Shown here: in pieces, positions 1-9,149 of the stretch
Position numbering within the stretch: position 1 is the stretch's first letter
How the letters are laid out: every line of letters begins with the position of its first letter
Assembly: GCF_047237965.1 (NCBI RefSeq)
Contig: NZ_JBDFLX010000001.1
Coordinates: forward strand, 1,984,001 to 2,048,000
DNA from: Noviherbaspirillum_A sp047237965
Lineage (GTDB): Bacteria > Pseudomonadota > Gammaproteobacteria > Burkholderiales > Burkholderiaceae_D
DNA: 64,000 bases
Direction of reading: 5' to 3'
Notes under the pieces: generated by a model
Told to the model about the DNA's origin: nothing
What the model saw: the letters and a program-made list of their open reading frames with translations, nothing else
The model's database searches: none
Made by a program: the position numbers and the translations under genes

Positions 1-49
1 GGTTGCGCGCGGAGAAATGGTGTAGGCCATGGGATAGGTTCCGTTCCGT

Positions 50-979
50 TCAGGCGCGATCAGCAACGCGCTCGCCCATCAGCCCGGAAGGACGCAGCGT
101 CAGCACAATGATCAATACGATGAAGGCAAAGATATCCTGGTAGTTGCTGCCGAGGAATCCGCCGGTGAGTTCGCCGATATAGCCGGCGCCCAGGCTTTCG
201 ATCAGGCCGAGCAGGATACCGCCCAGCATGGCGCCATAGATATTGCCGATGCCGCCGAGCACAGCAGCCGAAAATGCTTTCAGCCCGGGCACAAAGCCCA
301 TGGCAAACTGGGCCGAAGAGTAATTCGCGCCCCACATCACGCCCGCCACCGCTGCCAGCGCCGCGCCCACCGCGAACGTGACGACGATGACACGGTTGGC
401 ATCCACGCCCATCAGGCCGGCAATGCGCGGATTCTCGGCCGTAGCCCGCATTGCGCGGCCCATCTTGGTTTTCTCCACCAGCAACACCAGCAACAGCATC
501 GACAGCGCAGCCAGTACCAGCAGCATGACCTGCGTCGGCGTGATCAGCGCGCCCATCAGGTTCAGCGACTCGGAAGGCATCACCTGCGGAAAAGGAAGCG
601 GGTTACGGCCCCACACCATCATCGCAATGGTTTGCAGCAGGATGGAAACACCGATTGCCGTAATCAGCGGCGCCAGCCTCGGCGCATTGCGCAGCCGCCG
701 GTAAGCAACGCGCTCGATCACGATATTGACGATTATGCAGACGGGAATCGCGCCAAGGATAGCGATGATCAGCTTGACTACCCCGGGAAGGTCCGGGGCG
801 GCGCTGTTGACCAGTTTCAATATGGTCAGGCCGGACATTGCACCGATCATCAGTACTTCGCCGTGGGCAAAGTTGATCAGGTTGAGAACGCCGTACACCA
901 TGGTGTATCCCAAGGCGATCAGCGCATACATGCTGCCCAATACCAGGCCGTTGACGATTTGTTGCAGGAAGATTTCCAT
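50..979 (-). CDS. livH: Branched-chain amino acid ABC transporter permease (LivH family)
   Basis: A 309-aa very hydrophobic protein that would form one of the two inner-membrane permeases of a branched-chain amino acid/amide importer (with LivM, LivG, LivF and a periplasmic binding protein). The N-terminus (QQIVNGLVLGSMYALIALGY, then YGVLNLINFAHG) and the later ENPRIAGLMGVD segment are hallmarks of the LivH family; about eight membrane spans are visible. Length is normal for the family. It starts at an ATG 85 bp beyond the end of ispH on the same strand. The partner genes would lie beyond the left edge, so the substrate (leucine-type amino acids, urea or amides) cannot be fixed. Confidence 0.93.
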   Translation of the reverse strand: MEIFLQQIVNGLVLGSMYALIALGYTMVYGVLNLINFAHGEVLMIGAMSGLTILKLVNSAAPDLPGVVKLIIAILGAIPVCIIVNIVIERVAYRRLRNAPRLAPLITAIGVSILLQTIAMMVWGRNPLPFPQVMPSESLNLMGALITPTQVMLLVLAALSMLLLVLLVEKTKMGRAMRATAENPRIAGLMGVDANRVIVVTFAVGAALAAVAGVMWGANYSSAQFAMGFVPGLKAFSAAVLGGIGNIYGAMLGGILLGLIESLGAGYIGELTGGFLGSNYQDIFAFIVLIIVLTLRPSGLMGERVADRA

Positions 980-1063
980 GGCCCGCCATGCTCAAGAGTA
1001 GTTATTTTTTTACGCCAAAACGGCAATCGGTCATCGCGCGCCTTTTATTCCGTACCCGGGAAA

Positions 1064-2008
1064 TTACCTGGGTTCGGACAGACCATTCAAACCCTTGGGC
1101 AAGGGAAACGTCACATTCTCTTCCACACCTTCCAGCACGCGTACGCTGCGCGCACCGAAAACTTTCAACTGTGCAATCACTGCATCGACCAGCACCTGAG
1201 GTGCGGACGCGCCGGCAGTGACGCCGATGCGCCTTGTTCCATCCAGCCAGGCCGGGTCGATCTGGGCCGCGTTATCCACCATATAGGCGGCCGTCCCTTT
1301 CTTTTGGGCCACTTCGCGCAGCCGGTTTGAATTCGAACTGTTCGGGCTGCCGACAACGATCACCAAGTCAACCTGAGGCGCCATGAACTTCACCGCTTCC
1401 TGGCGGTTGGTGGTGGCATAGCAGATGTCACCTTTCTTGGGCTCGGCAATATTCGGAAACCGGCGCTTGAGTGCAGCGATGACGTCGGCGGTATCGTCCA
1501 CCGACAGCGTCGTTTGCGTCACATAGGCCAGCTGGTCAGGGTTGCGCACCTGGAGGTGGTCGACGTCCTCGGCGGTTTCCACGAGATACATGCCCTGGTC
1601 GGCCTGCCCCATGGTCCCTTCGACTTCAGGATGACCGGCATGGCCGATCATGATGATTTCCCTGCCTTCACGCCGCATCTTTGCCACTTCGACGTGCACT
1701 TTCGTCACGAGCGGGCAAGTTGCGTCGAATACCGTGAGGCCGCGTTGCGCCGCTTCTTCCTGGACGGAACGCGGCACGCCGTGAGCAGAAAACACAAGCG
1801 TGTTCCCGGGAGGGACATCAGCAAGCTGCTCGATGAAAATCGCACCCTTGCGTCGCAGGTCATCGACCACATAGGCGTTATGCACGATCTCGTGGCGCAC
1901 GTAGATGGGAGCGCCGAATTGCGCCAGCGCCCGTTCCACGATTTCGATTGCCCGGTCGACGCCAGCGCAAAAACCGCGCGGCTGCGCTAGCAGGATTTCC
2001 TGTTCCAT
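1064..2008 (-). CDS. ispH: 4-hydroxy-3-methylbut-2-enyl diphosphate reductase IspH
   Basis: Last enzyme of the MEP isoprenoid pathway, reducing HMBPP to IPP and DMAPP with a 4Fe-4S cluster in the cytoplasm. The 314-aa product has the three cluster cysteines expected of the family at C14 (RGFCAGVDRAIE), C98 (DATCPLVTKVH) and C196 (GDICYATTNR), plus the conserved SPNSSNSNRL segment. Length is normal for the family. It lies 57 bp downstream of fkpB on the same strand, the classic fkpB-ispH arrangement of proteobacteria, so the two are probably co-transcribed. Confidence 0.97.
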   Translation of the reverse strand: MEQEILLAQPRGFCAGVDRAIEIVERALAQFGAPIYVRHEIVHNAYVVDDLRRKGAIFIEQLADVPPGNTLVFSAHGVPRSVQEEAAQRGLTVFDATCPLVTKVHVEVAKMRREGREIIMIGHAGHPEVEGTMGQADQGMYLVETAEDVDHLQVRNPDQLAYVTQTTLSVDDTADVIAALKRRFPNIAEPKKGDICYATTNRQEAVKFMAPQVDLVIVVGSPNSSNSNRLREVAQKKGTAAYMVDNAAQIDPAWLDGTRRIGVTAGASAPQVLVDAVIAQLKVFGARSVRVLEGVEENVTFPLPKGLNGLSEPR

Positions 2009-2065
2009 AACTGTGTGTATTCCCTGATCGATTAAAAACGCGCTGCCTGGCTGTCGCTGCGCACG

Positions 2066-2521
2066 CTACAGTATGCCGATGATGCGTACGTCGAAACGGA
2101 GCGTCTGTCCCGCCAGCGGGTGATTGAAATCGAAAAGCGCATCATCGGCGTTGATTTCAAGCAGCACTCCGGCAAAGCGGCCGCCGCCCGGCGCCGCGAA
2201 TTCAACCACATCGCCCACCTTGTATTCCTCGCCGAGCTGGGAATTTTCGGCAAGCGTGCTGCGAGAAACCCGCTGCAGCAATTCCGGGTTGCGCTCGCCG
2301 AATGCTTCAGACGGCGCCAGCGAAAAGCTGCGTTCGGCGCCGTCGGACAGGCCGATCAGGCGCTCTTCAAGAAAGGGCGCAAGCTGGCCCGTGCCGAGTT
2401 GCAGCGTGGCCGGATTGCCGTTGAAGGTGGTAACAATGTCGTTGCCATCCTGCGACGCGAGTCGGTAATGCAGCGTCAGATAGGCGCCTGGGCCCACGAC
2501 TGGCTGTGTTAGATTTTCCAT
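2066..2521 (-). CDS. fkpB: FKBP-type peptidyl-prolyl cis-trans isomerase (SlpA/FkpB-like)
   Basis: A 151-aa cytoplasmic prolyl isomerase/chaperone. The pattern YLTLHYRLA, then FLEERLIGLSDGAERSFSLAPSEAFGERNPEL, then an inserted-flap segment (VGDVVEFAAPGGGRFAGVLLEI), and finally FDFNHPLAGQTLRFDVRI is typical of SlpA/FkpB. The start chosen (ATG at 2521, MENLTQPVVG) matches the usual family N-terminus; an in-frame ATG at 2551 would add ten residues. It is divergent from radC, with a gap of about 106 bp, and precedes ispH. Confidence 0.93.
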   Translation of the reverse strand: MENLTQPVVGPGAYLTLHYRLASQDGNDIVTTFNGNPATLQLGTGQLAPFLEERLIGLSDGAERSFSLAPSEAFGERNPELLQRVSRSTLAENSQLGEEYKVGDVVEFAAPGGGRFAGVLLEINADDALFDFNHPLAGQTLRFDVRIIGIL

Positions 2522-2627
2522 GAGGTTCCGCCAGACAAAATAATCCGCCATTTTAAGCCACCACAGCCGCTCGCGCCGACTGGCGGCGATTGCACCGATC
2601 GAAGCACCCCTGCATGGAAGACAGAAC

Positions 2628-3302
2628 ATGGGAATTGCTGACTGGCCGGAAGCGCTGCGACCGAGGGAAAGACTGATTGCGCTTGGCGCACACACCCTGT
2701 CCGATGCAGAACTGCTGGCGATTTTCCTCCGCACCGGTCTGCCAGGCTGTTCCGCCGTTGAACTGGCCCAGCGCATGCTGCTGCACTTCGGGTCGCTGCA
2801 TGCACTCTGCAACGCAGCGCTGCATGAGTTCTGCAAGCTGCCCGGACTGGGTCCAGCGAAATTTGCACAGTTGCAGGCGGTACTGGAATTGGCGCGCCGC
2901 ACCACACTGGAAGAAATAAAACGCGAATCGCCGCTGACCAATACCCTGGCCGTGCAGCGCTATCTCCAGTTGCGCCTGGCCACCCTTCCCTATGAAAGCT
3001 TTACCGTCATTTTTCTGAATGCAAAACACTATGTCATTGCATGCGAGGAATTATTTCGGGGCACTTTGACGCGGGCCCAGGTCCATCCGCGTGAAGTGGT
3101 ACGGGCAGCACTGCATTGCAACGCGGCCGCTTGCATACTGGCTCACAACCACCCTTCCGGCGAGGCTTTCCCGAGTAGCCAAGACCATGAAATCACGCAT
3201 CTGCTGAGTGATGCCCTTGGCCTGATCGAGGTGCGGGTACTCGACCATCTGATTGTCGCAGGCAGGCAAATCTACTCTTTCATCGAGCATGGAGAACTAT
3301 GA
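2628..3302 (+). CDS. radC: DNA repair protein RadC (JAB/MPN domain)
   Basis: A 224-aa RadC-family protein. The N-terminal third has the helix-hairpin-helix-like region (LGAHTLSDAELLAIFLRTGL, then LPGLGPAKFAQLQA). The C-terminal half is the JAB/MPN metalloprotease-like fold, with the JAMM-type metal motif AHNHPSGEAFPSSQD. The biochemical role of chromosomal RadC is still unsettled despite its name. Length is normal. It lies upstream of rpmB-rpmG, which have their own promoter. Confidence 0.95.
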   Translation: MGIADWPEALRPRERLIALGAHTLSDAELLAIFLRTGLPGCSAVELAQRMLLHFGSLHALCNAALHEFCKLPGLGPAKFAQLQAVLELARRTTLEEIKRESPLTNTLAVQRYLQLRLATLPYESFTVIFLNAKHYVIACEELFRGTLTRAQVHPREVVRAALHCNAAACILAHNHPSGEAFPSSQDHEITHLLSDALGLIEVRVLDHLIVAGRQIYSFIEHGEL

Positions 3303-3367
3303 AAACCGATGCATCGAATTGTTAAATCAAAGAGGAAAAACAAGAAACAATTGTTTTTCGCAAGTCG

Positions 3368-3396
3368 TTGAATATTCTACTTTTTTTGGCTATACT
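3368..3396 (+). promoter_or_regulatory. Sigma-70 promoter of rpmB-rpmG
   Basis: A -35 hexamer TTGAAT (3368-3373) and a -10 hexamer TATACT (3391-3396) are separated by exactly 17 bp in an AT-rich stretch. This would start transcription about 35 bp before the rpmB ATG, as expected for a strong ribosomal protein promoter. Confidence 0.75.
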
Positions 3397-3437
3397 CTCG
3401 TTTTTTCCAATTTCGGAAATATTTGAAGGAGTGAAAC

Positions 3438-3674
3438 ATGGCACGTCAATGCCAAGTCACCGGGAAGAAGCCGATGGTCGGCAACAACGTTTCCCATGCG
3501 AACAACAAGACCAAGCGTCGCTTTCTGCCTAACCTGCAGAATCGCCGCATTTTCGTAGAGTCGGAAAACCGCTGGGTTTCCCTGCGCCTGTCCAACGCTG
3601 GCCTGCGCATCATCGACAAGATCGGCATTGATGCCGTCCTGGCCGATATGCGCGCCCGTGGCGAAAAAGTCTAA
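3438..3674 (+). CDS. rpmB: 50S ribosomal protein L28
   Basis: A 78-aa basic protein beginning MARQCQVTGKKPMVGNNVSHANNKTKRRF, the diagnostic L28 N-terminus, and ending in a typical LRIIDKIGIDAVLADMRARGEK tail. It is part of the large ribosomal subunit. A good ribosome-binding site (GAAGGAG) lies just before the ATG. It is followed 21 bp later by rpmG, the conserved L28-L33 pair. Confidence 0.98.
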   Translation: MARQCQVTGKKPMVGNNVSHANNKTKRRFLPNLQNRRIFVESENRWVSLRLSNAGLRIIDKIGIDAVLADMRARGEKV

Positions 3675-3695
3675 TCCCACAGTAAAGGAATCATC

Positions 3696-3863
3696 ATGGC
3701 TACCAAAGGCCGCGACAAAATCAAGCTGGAATCGACTGCAGGCACGGGTCACTTCTACACCACGACCAAGAACAAGCGCACCATGCCGGAAAAGATGGAG
3801 ATCATGAAATTCGATCCCAAGGCTCGTAAGCATGTTGCATACAAGGAAACGAAGATCAAGTAA
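3696..3863 (+). CDS. rpmG: 50S ribosomal protein L33
   Basis: A 55-aa protein (MATKGRDKIKLESTAGTGHF at the start, KHVAYKETKIK at the end), the exact length of proteobacterial L33. It lacks the zinc-binding CxxC pairs of the C+ type, so it is the zinc-independent form. AAGGAA precedes the ATG. It ends 20 bp before an intrinsic terminator that closes the operon. Confidence 0.97.
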   Translation: MATKGRDKIKLESTAGTGHFYTTTKNKRTMPEKMEIMKFDPKARKHVAYKETKIK

Positions 3864-3883
3864 TTGGTCTGGCTTTCGAAAGA

Positions 3884-3909
3884 CCCGCACTTGCCTGCGG
3901 GTTTTTTTT
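3884..3909 (+). terminator. Intrinsic terminator of rpmB-rpmG
   Basis: Stem CCCGCA/TGCGGG with a six-base loop, followed immediately by eight T residues (3902-3909). Confidence 0.88.
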
Positions 3910-3956
3910 CGCCTGCAGGTTTGCAATGCAATTTCTGCCCGAGCCAGGCAACCATG

Positions 3957-3985
3957 AAAAAAGCCCGGCGAACCGGGCTCTTTTT
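3957..3985. terminator. Bidirectional terminator between rpmG and the desaturase gene
   Basis: Stem GCCCGG/CCGGGC (3963-3978) with a four-base loop. It is flanked by six A on the left and TCTTTTT on the right, so it can act on both strands. It probably ends the desaturase transcript arriving from the right. Confidence 0.75.
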
Positions 3986-4008
3986 GAAGCACTGCTTCCT
4001 AGCCTTGC

Positions 4009-5205
4009 TCAGGCATAGCTGCGCAGCCGTAGCGAAAATTCCTGCAGCGAACGGATGCCGGAGGATTCGGCGCGACGGCACCAGTCCTGCAGATGATGCA
4101 GCAGCTGGTCGCTGGTGGAATGCGACCTCTCCCACAGGGCGCTCAATTCAGCACGCATGTCGTGCATCGTCTTCAGTGCCTTGCTATGTGCAAGCAATTC
4201 GCTCAACTGCTGACGCTGCGGCGCTTCCAGCTTGGCGGGTTCCTTTTGCAGCAGCTTGCGCGACCGACGCAGCGCATCGCTGCCCATTTCCGTCTTGCTG
4301 CGGATATGGCCAATTTCTTCGCGCCAGGTATGGCGAATGGACTTGGTGTACTTCGCCATTACGTCATAGCGGTTCGACACAATGGACTGCAAGGTAGCCA
4401 GGTCTGCAACACGCTTGCCACTGTCGAATTTCGGCGCCGGTGCGACTTTTTTCACGGTTGCCAGGCCCAGCGTTTCCAGGATGCGGATATACATCCAGCC
4501 GATATCGAACTCGTACCACTTCGAGGACAGTTTTGCCGAAGTGCCGAAGGTATGGTGATTGTTATGCAGTTCCTCACCGCCAATCAGGATGCCGATCGGG
4601 AAGATATTCGTCGCCGCATCGTTGCAGTCATAGTTACGGTAGCCCCAGAAATGGCCGATGCCGTTGATAATGCCGGCCGCAGTCACGGGAATCCAGAGCA
4701 TCTGCACTGCCCACACTGACAGGCCGACAATGCCAAACAGGGCAATGTCGATGAACAGCATCAGCACGATGCCAAGCGCACTGTGCTTGGTATAGAGGTT
4801 GCGCTCGATCCAGTCATCCGGCGTGCCATGGCCGTACTTCTCCATGGTCTGCTGGTTTTTTGATTCTGCACGGTACAGTTCAGCACCTTCCAGCAGCACT
4901 TTCTTGATGCCACGGGTGACCGGGCTGTGCGGATCTTCCTCGGTCTCGCACTTCGCATGATGCTTACGGTGGATGGCCGCCCATTCCTTGGTGACCATGC
5001 CAGTGGTCATCCAGAGCCAGAAACGGAAGAAGTGGCTCGGGATGGCATGCAATTCGAGTGCGCGGTGTGCCTGGCTCCGATGCAGGTAAATCGTCACGCC
5101 GGCGATCGTTATATGCGTAACGACCAGCGTATAGATGACGATTTCCCAAGCACTGGCACGGGTCAGTCCATTCGACAGAAAGTCCAAAACTGCATTCAGA
5201 ATCAT
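4009..5205 (-). CDS. Membrane acyl-CoA/acyl-lipid fatty acid desaturase
   Basis: A 398-aa integral membrane di-iron desaturase that would introduce a cis double bond (probably delta-9) into saturated acyl chains. The three histidine boxes are visible: HRSQAH (residues 42-47), HRKHH (79-83) followed by EDPHSP, and NNHHTFG (around 215). Hydrophobic pairs lie between boxes one and two and around residues 140-190. The C-terminal 130 residues form a charged, helical cytoplasmic tail. A bidirectional terminator lies just past the stop codon. Exact substrate and regiochemistry are inferred from the family. Confidence 0.9.
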   Translation of the reverse strand: MILNAVLDFLSNGLTRASAWEIVIYTLVVTHITIAGVTIYLHRSQAHRALELHAIPSHFFRFWLWMTTGMVTKEWAAIHRKHHAKCETEEDPHSPVTRGIKKVLLEGAELYRAESKNQQTMEKYGHGTPDDWIERNLYTKHSALGIVLMLFIDIALFGIVGLSVWAVQMLWIPVTAAGIINGIGHFWGYRNYDCNDAATNIFPIGILIGGEELHNNHHTFGTSAKLSSKWYEFDIGWMYIRILETLGLATVKKVAPAPKFDSGKRVADLATLQSIVSNRYDVMAKYTKSIRHTWREEIGHIRSKTEMGSDALRRSRKLLQKEPAKLEAPQRQQLSELLAHSKALKTMHDMRAELSALWERSHSTSDQLLHHLQDWCRRAESSGIRSLQEFSLRLRSYA

Positions 5206-5309
5206 TCAGGCTCCAAAGTTGATGGGCGGGAGGTTATTTTCCCTGGCGGTCATGATCCGAGGTCTGGATTAGCCGCATTTGTTGAATTTTGTCCGGTATT
5301 TTACGCGCT

Positions 5310-6629
5310 TTATTGCTTTATGGAGGAAAGTTCTGGCGATGGAAATGATTGCGGCACATTCGTTGCCATCCTGATCTCGTGTTGTGAATAGGGAATTCTG
5401 ACGTTTTCTTCGCTCAACACCCGCCAAATGGTACGGTTAACAAGTGACAACAAATTGCCTTTTCCATTCTCCGGATCTTCTATCCAGAAACCCAGTTCCA
5501 GTTCAAGACCGTTCACGCCAAAGCCTGTCAGCAAGGCATGCGGCGCCGGGTCCTGGCAGATTCGCGGGATATCGCGAATGACATCAACCAGTTTAGGTAG
5601 CATCATTTCCACATCGGTTTCATAAGCCACCGTTACCCGGGTAGCGAGCCTGAGCTTCCGGTCGCTCAGGGAGTGGTTCTGTACCGCACCTGAAATGAGA
5701 ATGTCATTCGGAATCACCGTTTCTATTCCATCCAGGCTACGAATGATCGTGTAGCGCGTATTGATCCGCGTTACCTGTCCATAAAAAGTCGCCACGGAAA
5801 CCATATCGCCTACTGCCATGCTTCGTTCGAGCAAAATGACGAACCCTGACACATAACTGCTGACGATCTTCTGTAAACCAAGGCCTATACCGACGCCAAG
5901 CGCACCACCGAACACGGAAAGCACGGTTAAATCGATTCCAGCAAGCGAGAGACTGAGCAGAATGGCAACCAGAATCAGGCTGGCACGCCCTGCCCTTGCC
6001 ATCACCAGGCGCGCCGACGAGTGTATGGTGCTCACTTTCATCAGCCGTTCTTCCAGCACGGCGCCCAGCCATAGCGCAAGGATGAGTGTTGCGCCGATGG
6101 ATGCAATGGCCTGGATAATGACCAGCAGTGAGGTCTGGTAGCGTCCGGTCGGAATCGACGTGCGTTCCAGGTAGGCGATCAGGTCGGGCAACAGACCGGT
6201 CAGATGAATGGCCAGGCCCAGCCAGACCAGCGTGGCAAACACCTTTTCAAAGCCGAGCAGCAAGCCACCGGCATTGCCGTTACGCATGAATACACGACGC
6301 AACAGGTAGAACACCAGGCGTAGCAGTGCAAGAGAGCCAACGATAGGCAAGGCAAGCGTCAGTAGCGGCGCTGGCTGCCATTTTAGAAACACCATGCGCG
6401 CCGCCGCCAGGAGGGCGAAGGCAGCAATGGGCCACAGTACAGGATGGACCGACCAGGCCTGGCTAGCTTCGGGGTCTGCGGTGCGACTTTGCGCTGAACC
6501 CCAGCGAACTGCCAGACGCGAAAGCAACAAAGAAAGGAGTATGGAAGCCGCAACCGCGATTGCCTGCCAGATAAAGCCGGCAGTACGGACCTCCGACCAT
6601 AGATCAAGCCAGGGAAACGAAAGCGTCAT
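5310..6629 (-). CDS. MscS-family mechanosensitive ion channel
   Basis: A 439-aa protein with several N-terminal membrane spans (about residues 15-190) and then the MscS core. The pore-lining helix is Gly/Ala-rich (SVFGGALGVGIGLGLQKIVSSYVSGFVILLERSMAVGD), followed by the beta domain (GQVTRINTRYTIIRSLDGIETVIPND) and a C-terminal alpha/beta vestibule. The family releases small osmolytes on hypo-osmotic shock. The extra N-terminal helices make it longer than E. coli MscS, as in YbdG/YnaI-type members. It is the only gene of its group here. Confidence 0.92.
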   Translation of the reverse strand: MTLSFPWLDLWSEVRTAGFIWQAIAVAASILLSLLLSRLAVRWGSAQSRTADPEASQAWSVHPVLWPIAAFALLAAARMVFLKWQPAPLLTLALPIVGSLALLRLVFYLLRRVFMRNGNAGGLLLGFEKVFATLVWLGLAIHLTGLLPDLIAYLERTSIPTGRYQTSLLVIIQAIASIGATLILALWLGAVLEERLMKVSTIHSSARLVMARAGRASLILVAILLSLSLAGIDLTVLSVFGGALGVGIGLGLQKIVSSYVSGFVILLERSMAVGDMVSVATFYGQVTRINTRYTIIRSLDGIETVIPNDILISGAVQNHSLSDRKLRLATRVTVAYETDVEMMLPKLVDVIRDIPRICQDPAPHALLTGFGVNGLELELGFWIEDPENGKGNLLSLVNRTIWRVLSEENVRIPYSQHEIRMATNVPQSFPSPELSSIKQ

Positions 6630-6718
6630 CTATTTCTGCAGGGAACGATTAAGGATGGCGCTGAGCGTACCCCGCAAATCAAAAGGGGTCAACCAAGCGC
6701 ATCCTCAAAGTAACAAGG

Positions 6719-7975
6719 CTACTTGTTTCGTTCTAGGACCGCAGCAAAGAAGCCGTCGGTCTGATGCAAGTGCGGAACCAGTTTCAGGAAATCACCCATT
6801 TGCAACGGGATTTTTTGTTCGTCCAGCACTTGCTGCATAGGCACGAGTTGAAACGATGTATTTGTCTCAAGAAATTTCCGGACGATGGACTCGTTTTCCT
6901 CTTCCATGATGCTGCAGGTGGCATACACCAGACGACCGCCTGCTTTCACCAGCCGTGCTGCGCCTTCCAGAATCGAAAGTTGCTTGGTATTGAGTTCAGT
7001 AATCGATTCAGGTTTGAGGCGCCATTTCACATCCGGGTTACGACGCAAGGTGCCAAGCCCGCTGCACGGCGCATCTACCAGCACACGATCTATCTTTCCC
7101 GCCAGGCGCTTGACCTTGGCATCGTTCTCATGCGCGATCACGACCGGATGCACGTTCGACAGCCCGCTGCGCGCCAATCTTGGCTTCAGTTTCGCCAGCC
7201 GCTTTTCAGATATATCGAATGCATACAGCCGGCCGGTATTGCGCATGAGGGCGCCCAGTGCAAGCGTTTTGCCGCCCGCGCCGGCGCAGAAATCCACCAC
7301 CATTTCGCCGCGGCGCGCGCCCAGTATTTGCGCCAGAATCTGGCTGCCTTCGTCCTGCACCTCTATCGCGCCGCTCTTGAACAAGGGCAGATTCTGCAGC
7401 GCGGGCTTTTTCCTTACCCTCAGCGCCAACGGCGCGTAGGGCGTAGGCTCGGCGAGGATGGGCGCTTCGGCCAATGCGGCGATGACCTGCTCCCGGTCGG
7501 CCTTGATGCTGTTGACGCGCAAGTCCAGCGGCGCCGGCGTATTCAGGGTCTGCGCCAGCTTCTGCGCTTCCTCTTCCCCGAAACGCTCCAGCAGGCGCTC
7601 ATACAGCCACGCCGGCAGATTTGCACGCAACGCTGCGGGCAGCATGTCGCGATCGATCTGCATTACCCGATTCAGCCAATCGCTTTCTTCAGGCGACAGT
7701 CCGCCCAGCGCCTCGATTCCGGCCGCATCGGCAAGACCGAGCAAGGCCAGCCGGCGCATGCTTGGCCCCTGGCCCGATTCAGCGAAACTGGTATAGACCA
7801 GCTTGTTGCGCAACAGGCCATATACTGCCTCGGCAATCACGCCGCGCTCGCGGCTGCCAAGTCGGGGATGATCGCGAAAATAACGGGACAGGGTATTGTC
7901 GGCCGGGCCGGTAAAGCGAAGGATTTCCCGCAGGACTTCCTCGGTATGGCCGATCAGGGCGGGAGGCAGCCTCAT
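6719..7975 (-). CDS. RsmB/NOP-family RNA m5C methyltransferase
   Basis: A 418-aa SAM-dependent RNA cytosine-5 methyltransferase. The SAM-binding motif VDFCAGAGGKTLALGALM, the catalytic loop DAPCSGLGTLRRNPDVKWR and the second catalytic cysteine in YATCSIMEEENE are present. The N-terminal about 130 residues replace the NusB-like domain of canonical RsmB and resemble the shorter variant often found beside purN in Burkholderiales, so the exact target base (C967 of 16S rRNA or another) is uncertain. It overlaps the purN stop by four bases, so the pair is translationally coupled. Confidence 0.88.
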   Translation of the reverse strand: MRLPPALIGHTEEVLREILRFTGPADNTLSRYFRDHPRLGSRERGVIAEAVYGLLRNKLVYTSFAESGQGPSMRRLALLGLADAAGIEALGGLSPEESDWLNRVMQIDRDMLPAALRANLPAWLYERLLERFGEEEAQKLAQTLNTPAPLDLRVNSIKADREQVIAALAEAPILAEPTPYAPLALRVRKKPALQNLPLFKSGAIEVQDEGSQILAQILGARRGEMVVDFCAGAGGKTLALGALMRNTGRLYAFDISEKRLAKLKPRLARSGLSNVHPVVIAHENDAKVKRLAGKIDRVLVDAPCSGLGTLRRNPDVKWRLKPESITELNTKQLSILEGAARLVKAGGRLVYATCSIMEEENESIVRKFLETNTSFQLVPMQQVLDEQKIPLQMGDFLKLVPHLHQTDGFFAAVLERNK

Positions 7976-8613
7976 GCGGATTCTTTCAAGGTCAAATGGT
8001 TTTCGGATTCGGGGATAACGCGCACGCAGCCGTTGCTGATGGAAAGGCGGCTTTCGACCGCCGCCAGCACTGCTGCGGGATAGAGACGATGTTCCACCTC
8101 CAGCACGCGCGCCGACAAGGTTTCTTCGGTGTCATCGGGAAGGACCGGCACCGCCTCCTGGGCAACGATGGGCCCGTGATCCAACTCTGCGGTAACGAAA
8201 TGGACGGTCGCCCCATGGAGTTTGACGCCGGCCTCCAGCGCCTGCCTGTGCGTATGCAAACCAGGAAAACTGGGGAGCAGGGAAGGATGGATGTTGAGCA
8301 TGCGTCCGGCGTAATGGGCAACGAATTCAGCGGTCAATATCCGCATGAAACCGGCCAGGACCACGAAGTCAGGGGAAAACCGATCGATTTCATGCTTTAA
8401 CGCGCGATCAAACGCAGTCCGGTCAGGATAATTCCTGCTTGGGACCGTGACAGCTGGAATCTGATGCTGTTCTGCGTATGCCAGGCCGGGTGCATCCAGA
8501 CGATTGCTGATAATGGCGGCGATGCGCACCGGCCAATTTCCCTTCCGTGCGGCCTGCACGATGGCTTGCATATTGCTGCCGCGTCCGGAAATAAGGATGA
8601 CGATACTTTTCAT
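7972..8613 (-). CDS. purN: Phosphoribosylglycinamide formyltransferase PurN
   Basis: Third step of purine synthesis, transferring a formyl group from 10-formyl-THF to GAR. The protein begins MKSIVILISGRGSNMQAIV, the canonical PurN start. It contains HPSLLPSFPGLHTHRQALEAGVKLHGATVHFVTAELDHGPIVAQ with the catalytic Asn-His-Asp set (N in MLNIHPSLLP, H in GATVHFV, D in ELDHGP). An upstream in-frame ATG at 8622 would add three residues. The gene overlaps the downstream methyltransferase by four bases (ATGA). Confidence 0.96.
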   Translation of the reverse strand: MKSIVILISGRGSNMQAIVQAARKGNWPVRIAAIISNRLDAPGLAYAEQHQIPAVTVPSRNYPDRTAFDRALKHEIDRFSPDFVVLAGFMRILTAEFVAHYAGRMLNIHPSLLPSFPGLHTHRQALEAGVKLHGATVHFVTAELDHGPIVAQEAVPVLPDDTEETLSARVLEVEHRLYPAAVLAAVESRLSISNGCVRVIPESENHLTLKESA

Positions 8614-8681
8614 GGCGCGCATTGTACATGACGACCTGCGCGCATTTTGCGCTCAGCTCACCGGGCAAAGTCCGGAAAACC

Positions 8682-9146
8682 TTACTGGAAAGAATAGAAA
8701 ACCCGGAAAGGCACGTTCTTTTCAGCCCAGAAATCCGCTGCGTCACGAAACACATCGAGCAGGGTTTCGCGCGCCTCGCGGTCAAACTTCTGGGTATTGG
8801 GAAGCTGTTCCAGCACGACGAGAAACCCAGACTGGCGACCTGCCTTGTACACGAGGCTGGTCAGGCAGTCTGACAAGGCGTCGTAATTCTTGCCAAAATG
8901 CCGCGGGAACTGAAAAGCCTCGGCAATCGTCGTCAATACCTGCTGTTTGGTCGTTGCATCGCCGCAATAGGCATAGAGGAAATGCTGGCCCAGCTTGGCC
9001 GCCTCCGCCTGGAGTTCGGTGACACGGAAAGCACGGATCGACTGCACCACGTTCGGTGGAACGGTCTGGAACAAGCTCGCTTCTGCTGGCGCTTCTGGCA
9101 TCAACTGCGGACCTTTCTCCGGAACCATAAGGGTATAGATATTCAC
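8682..9146 (-). CDS. Barstar-family ribonuclease inhibitor
   Basis: A 154-aa cytoplasmic protein of the barstar (barnase inhibitor) family. The core is the inhibitor helix region FPRHFGKNYDALSDCLTSLV, whose acidic residues in barstar fill the RNase active site, followed by VVLEQLPNTQKF and a terminal strand FRVFYSFQ. A GTG start at 9146 with an upstream GAGTGAGAA is used here; internal ATGs at 9128 and 9101 would give shorter forms. It begins three bases after the stop of the secreted RNase gene, so the toxin and its inhibitor are coupled. The N-terminal 35 residues are unlike minimal barstar and may be a flexible extension. Confidence 0.88.
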   Translation of the reverse strand: MNIYTLMVPEKGPQLMPEAPAEASLFQTVPPNVVQSIRAFRVTELQAEAAKLGQHFLYAYCGDATTKQQVLTTIAEAFQFPRHFGKNYDALSDCLTSLVYKAGRQSGFLVVLEQLPNTQKFDREARETLLDVFRDAADFWAEKNVPFRVFYSFQ

Positions 9147-9149
9147 TTC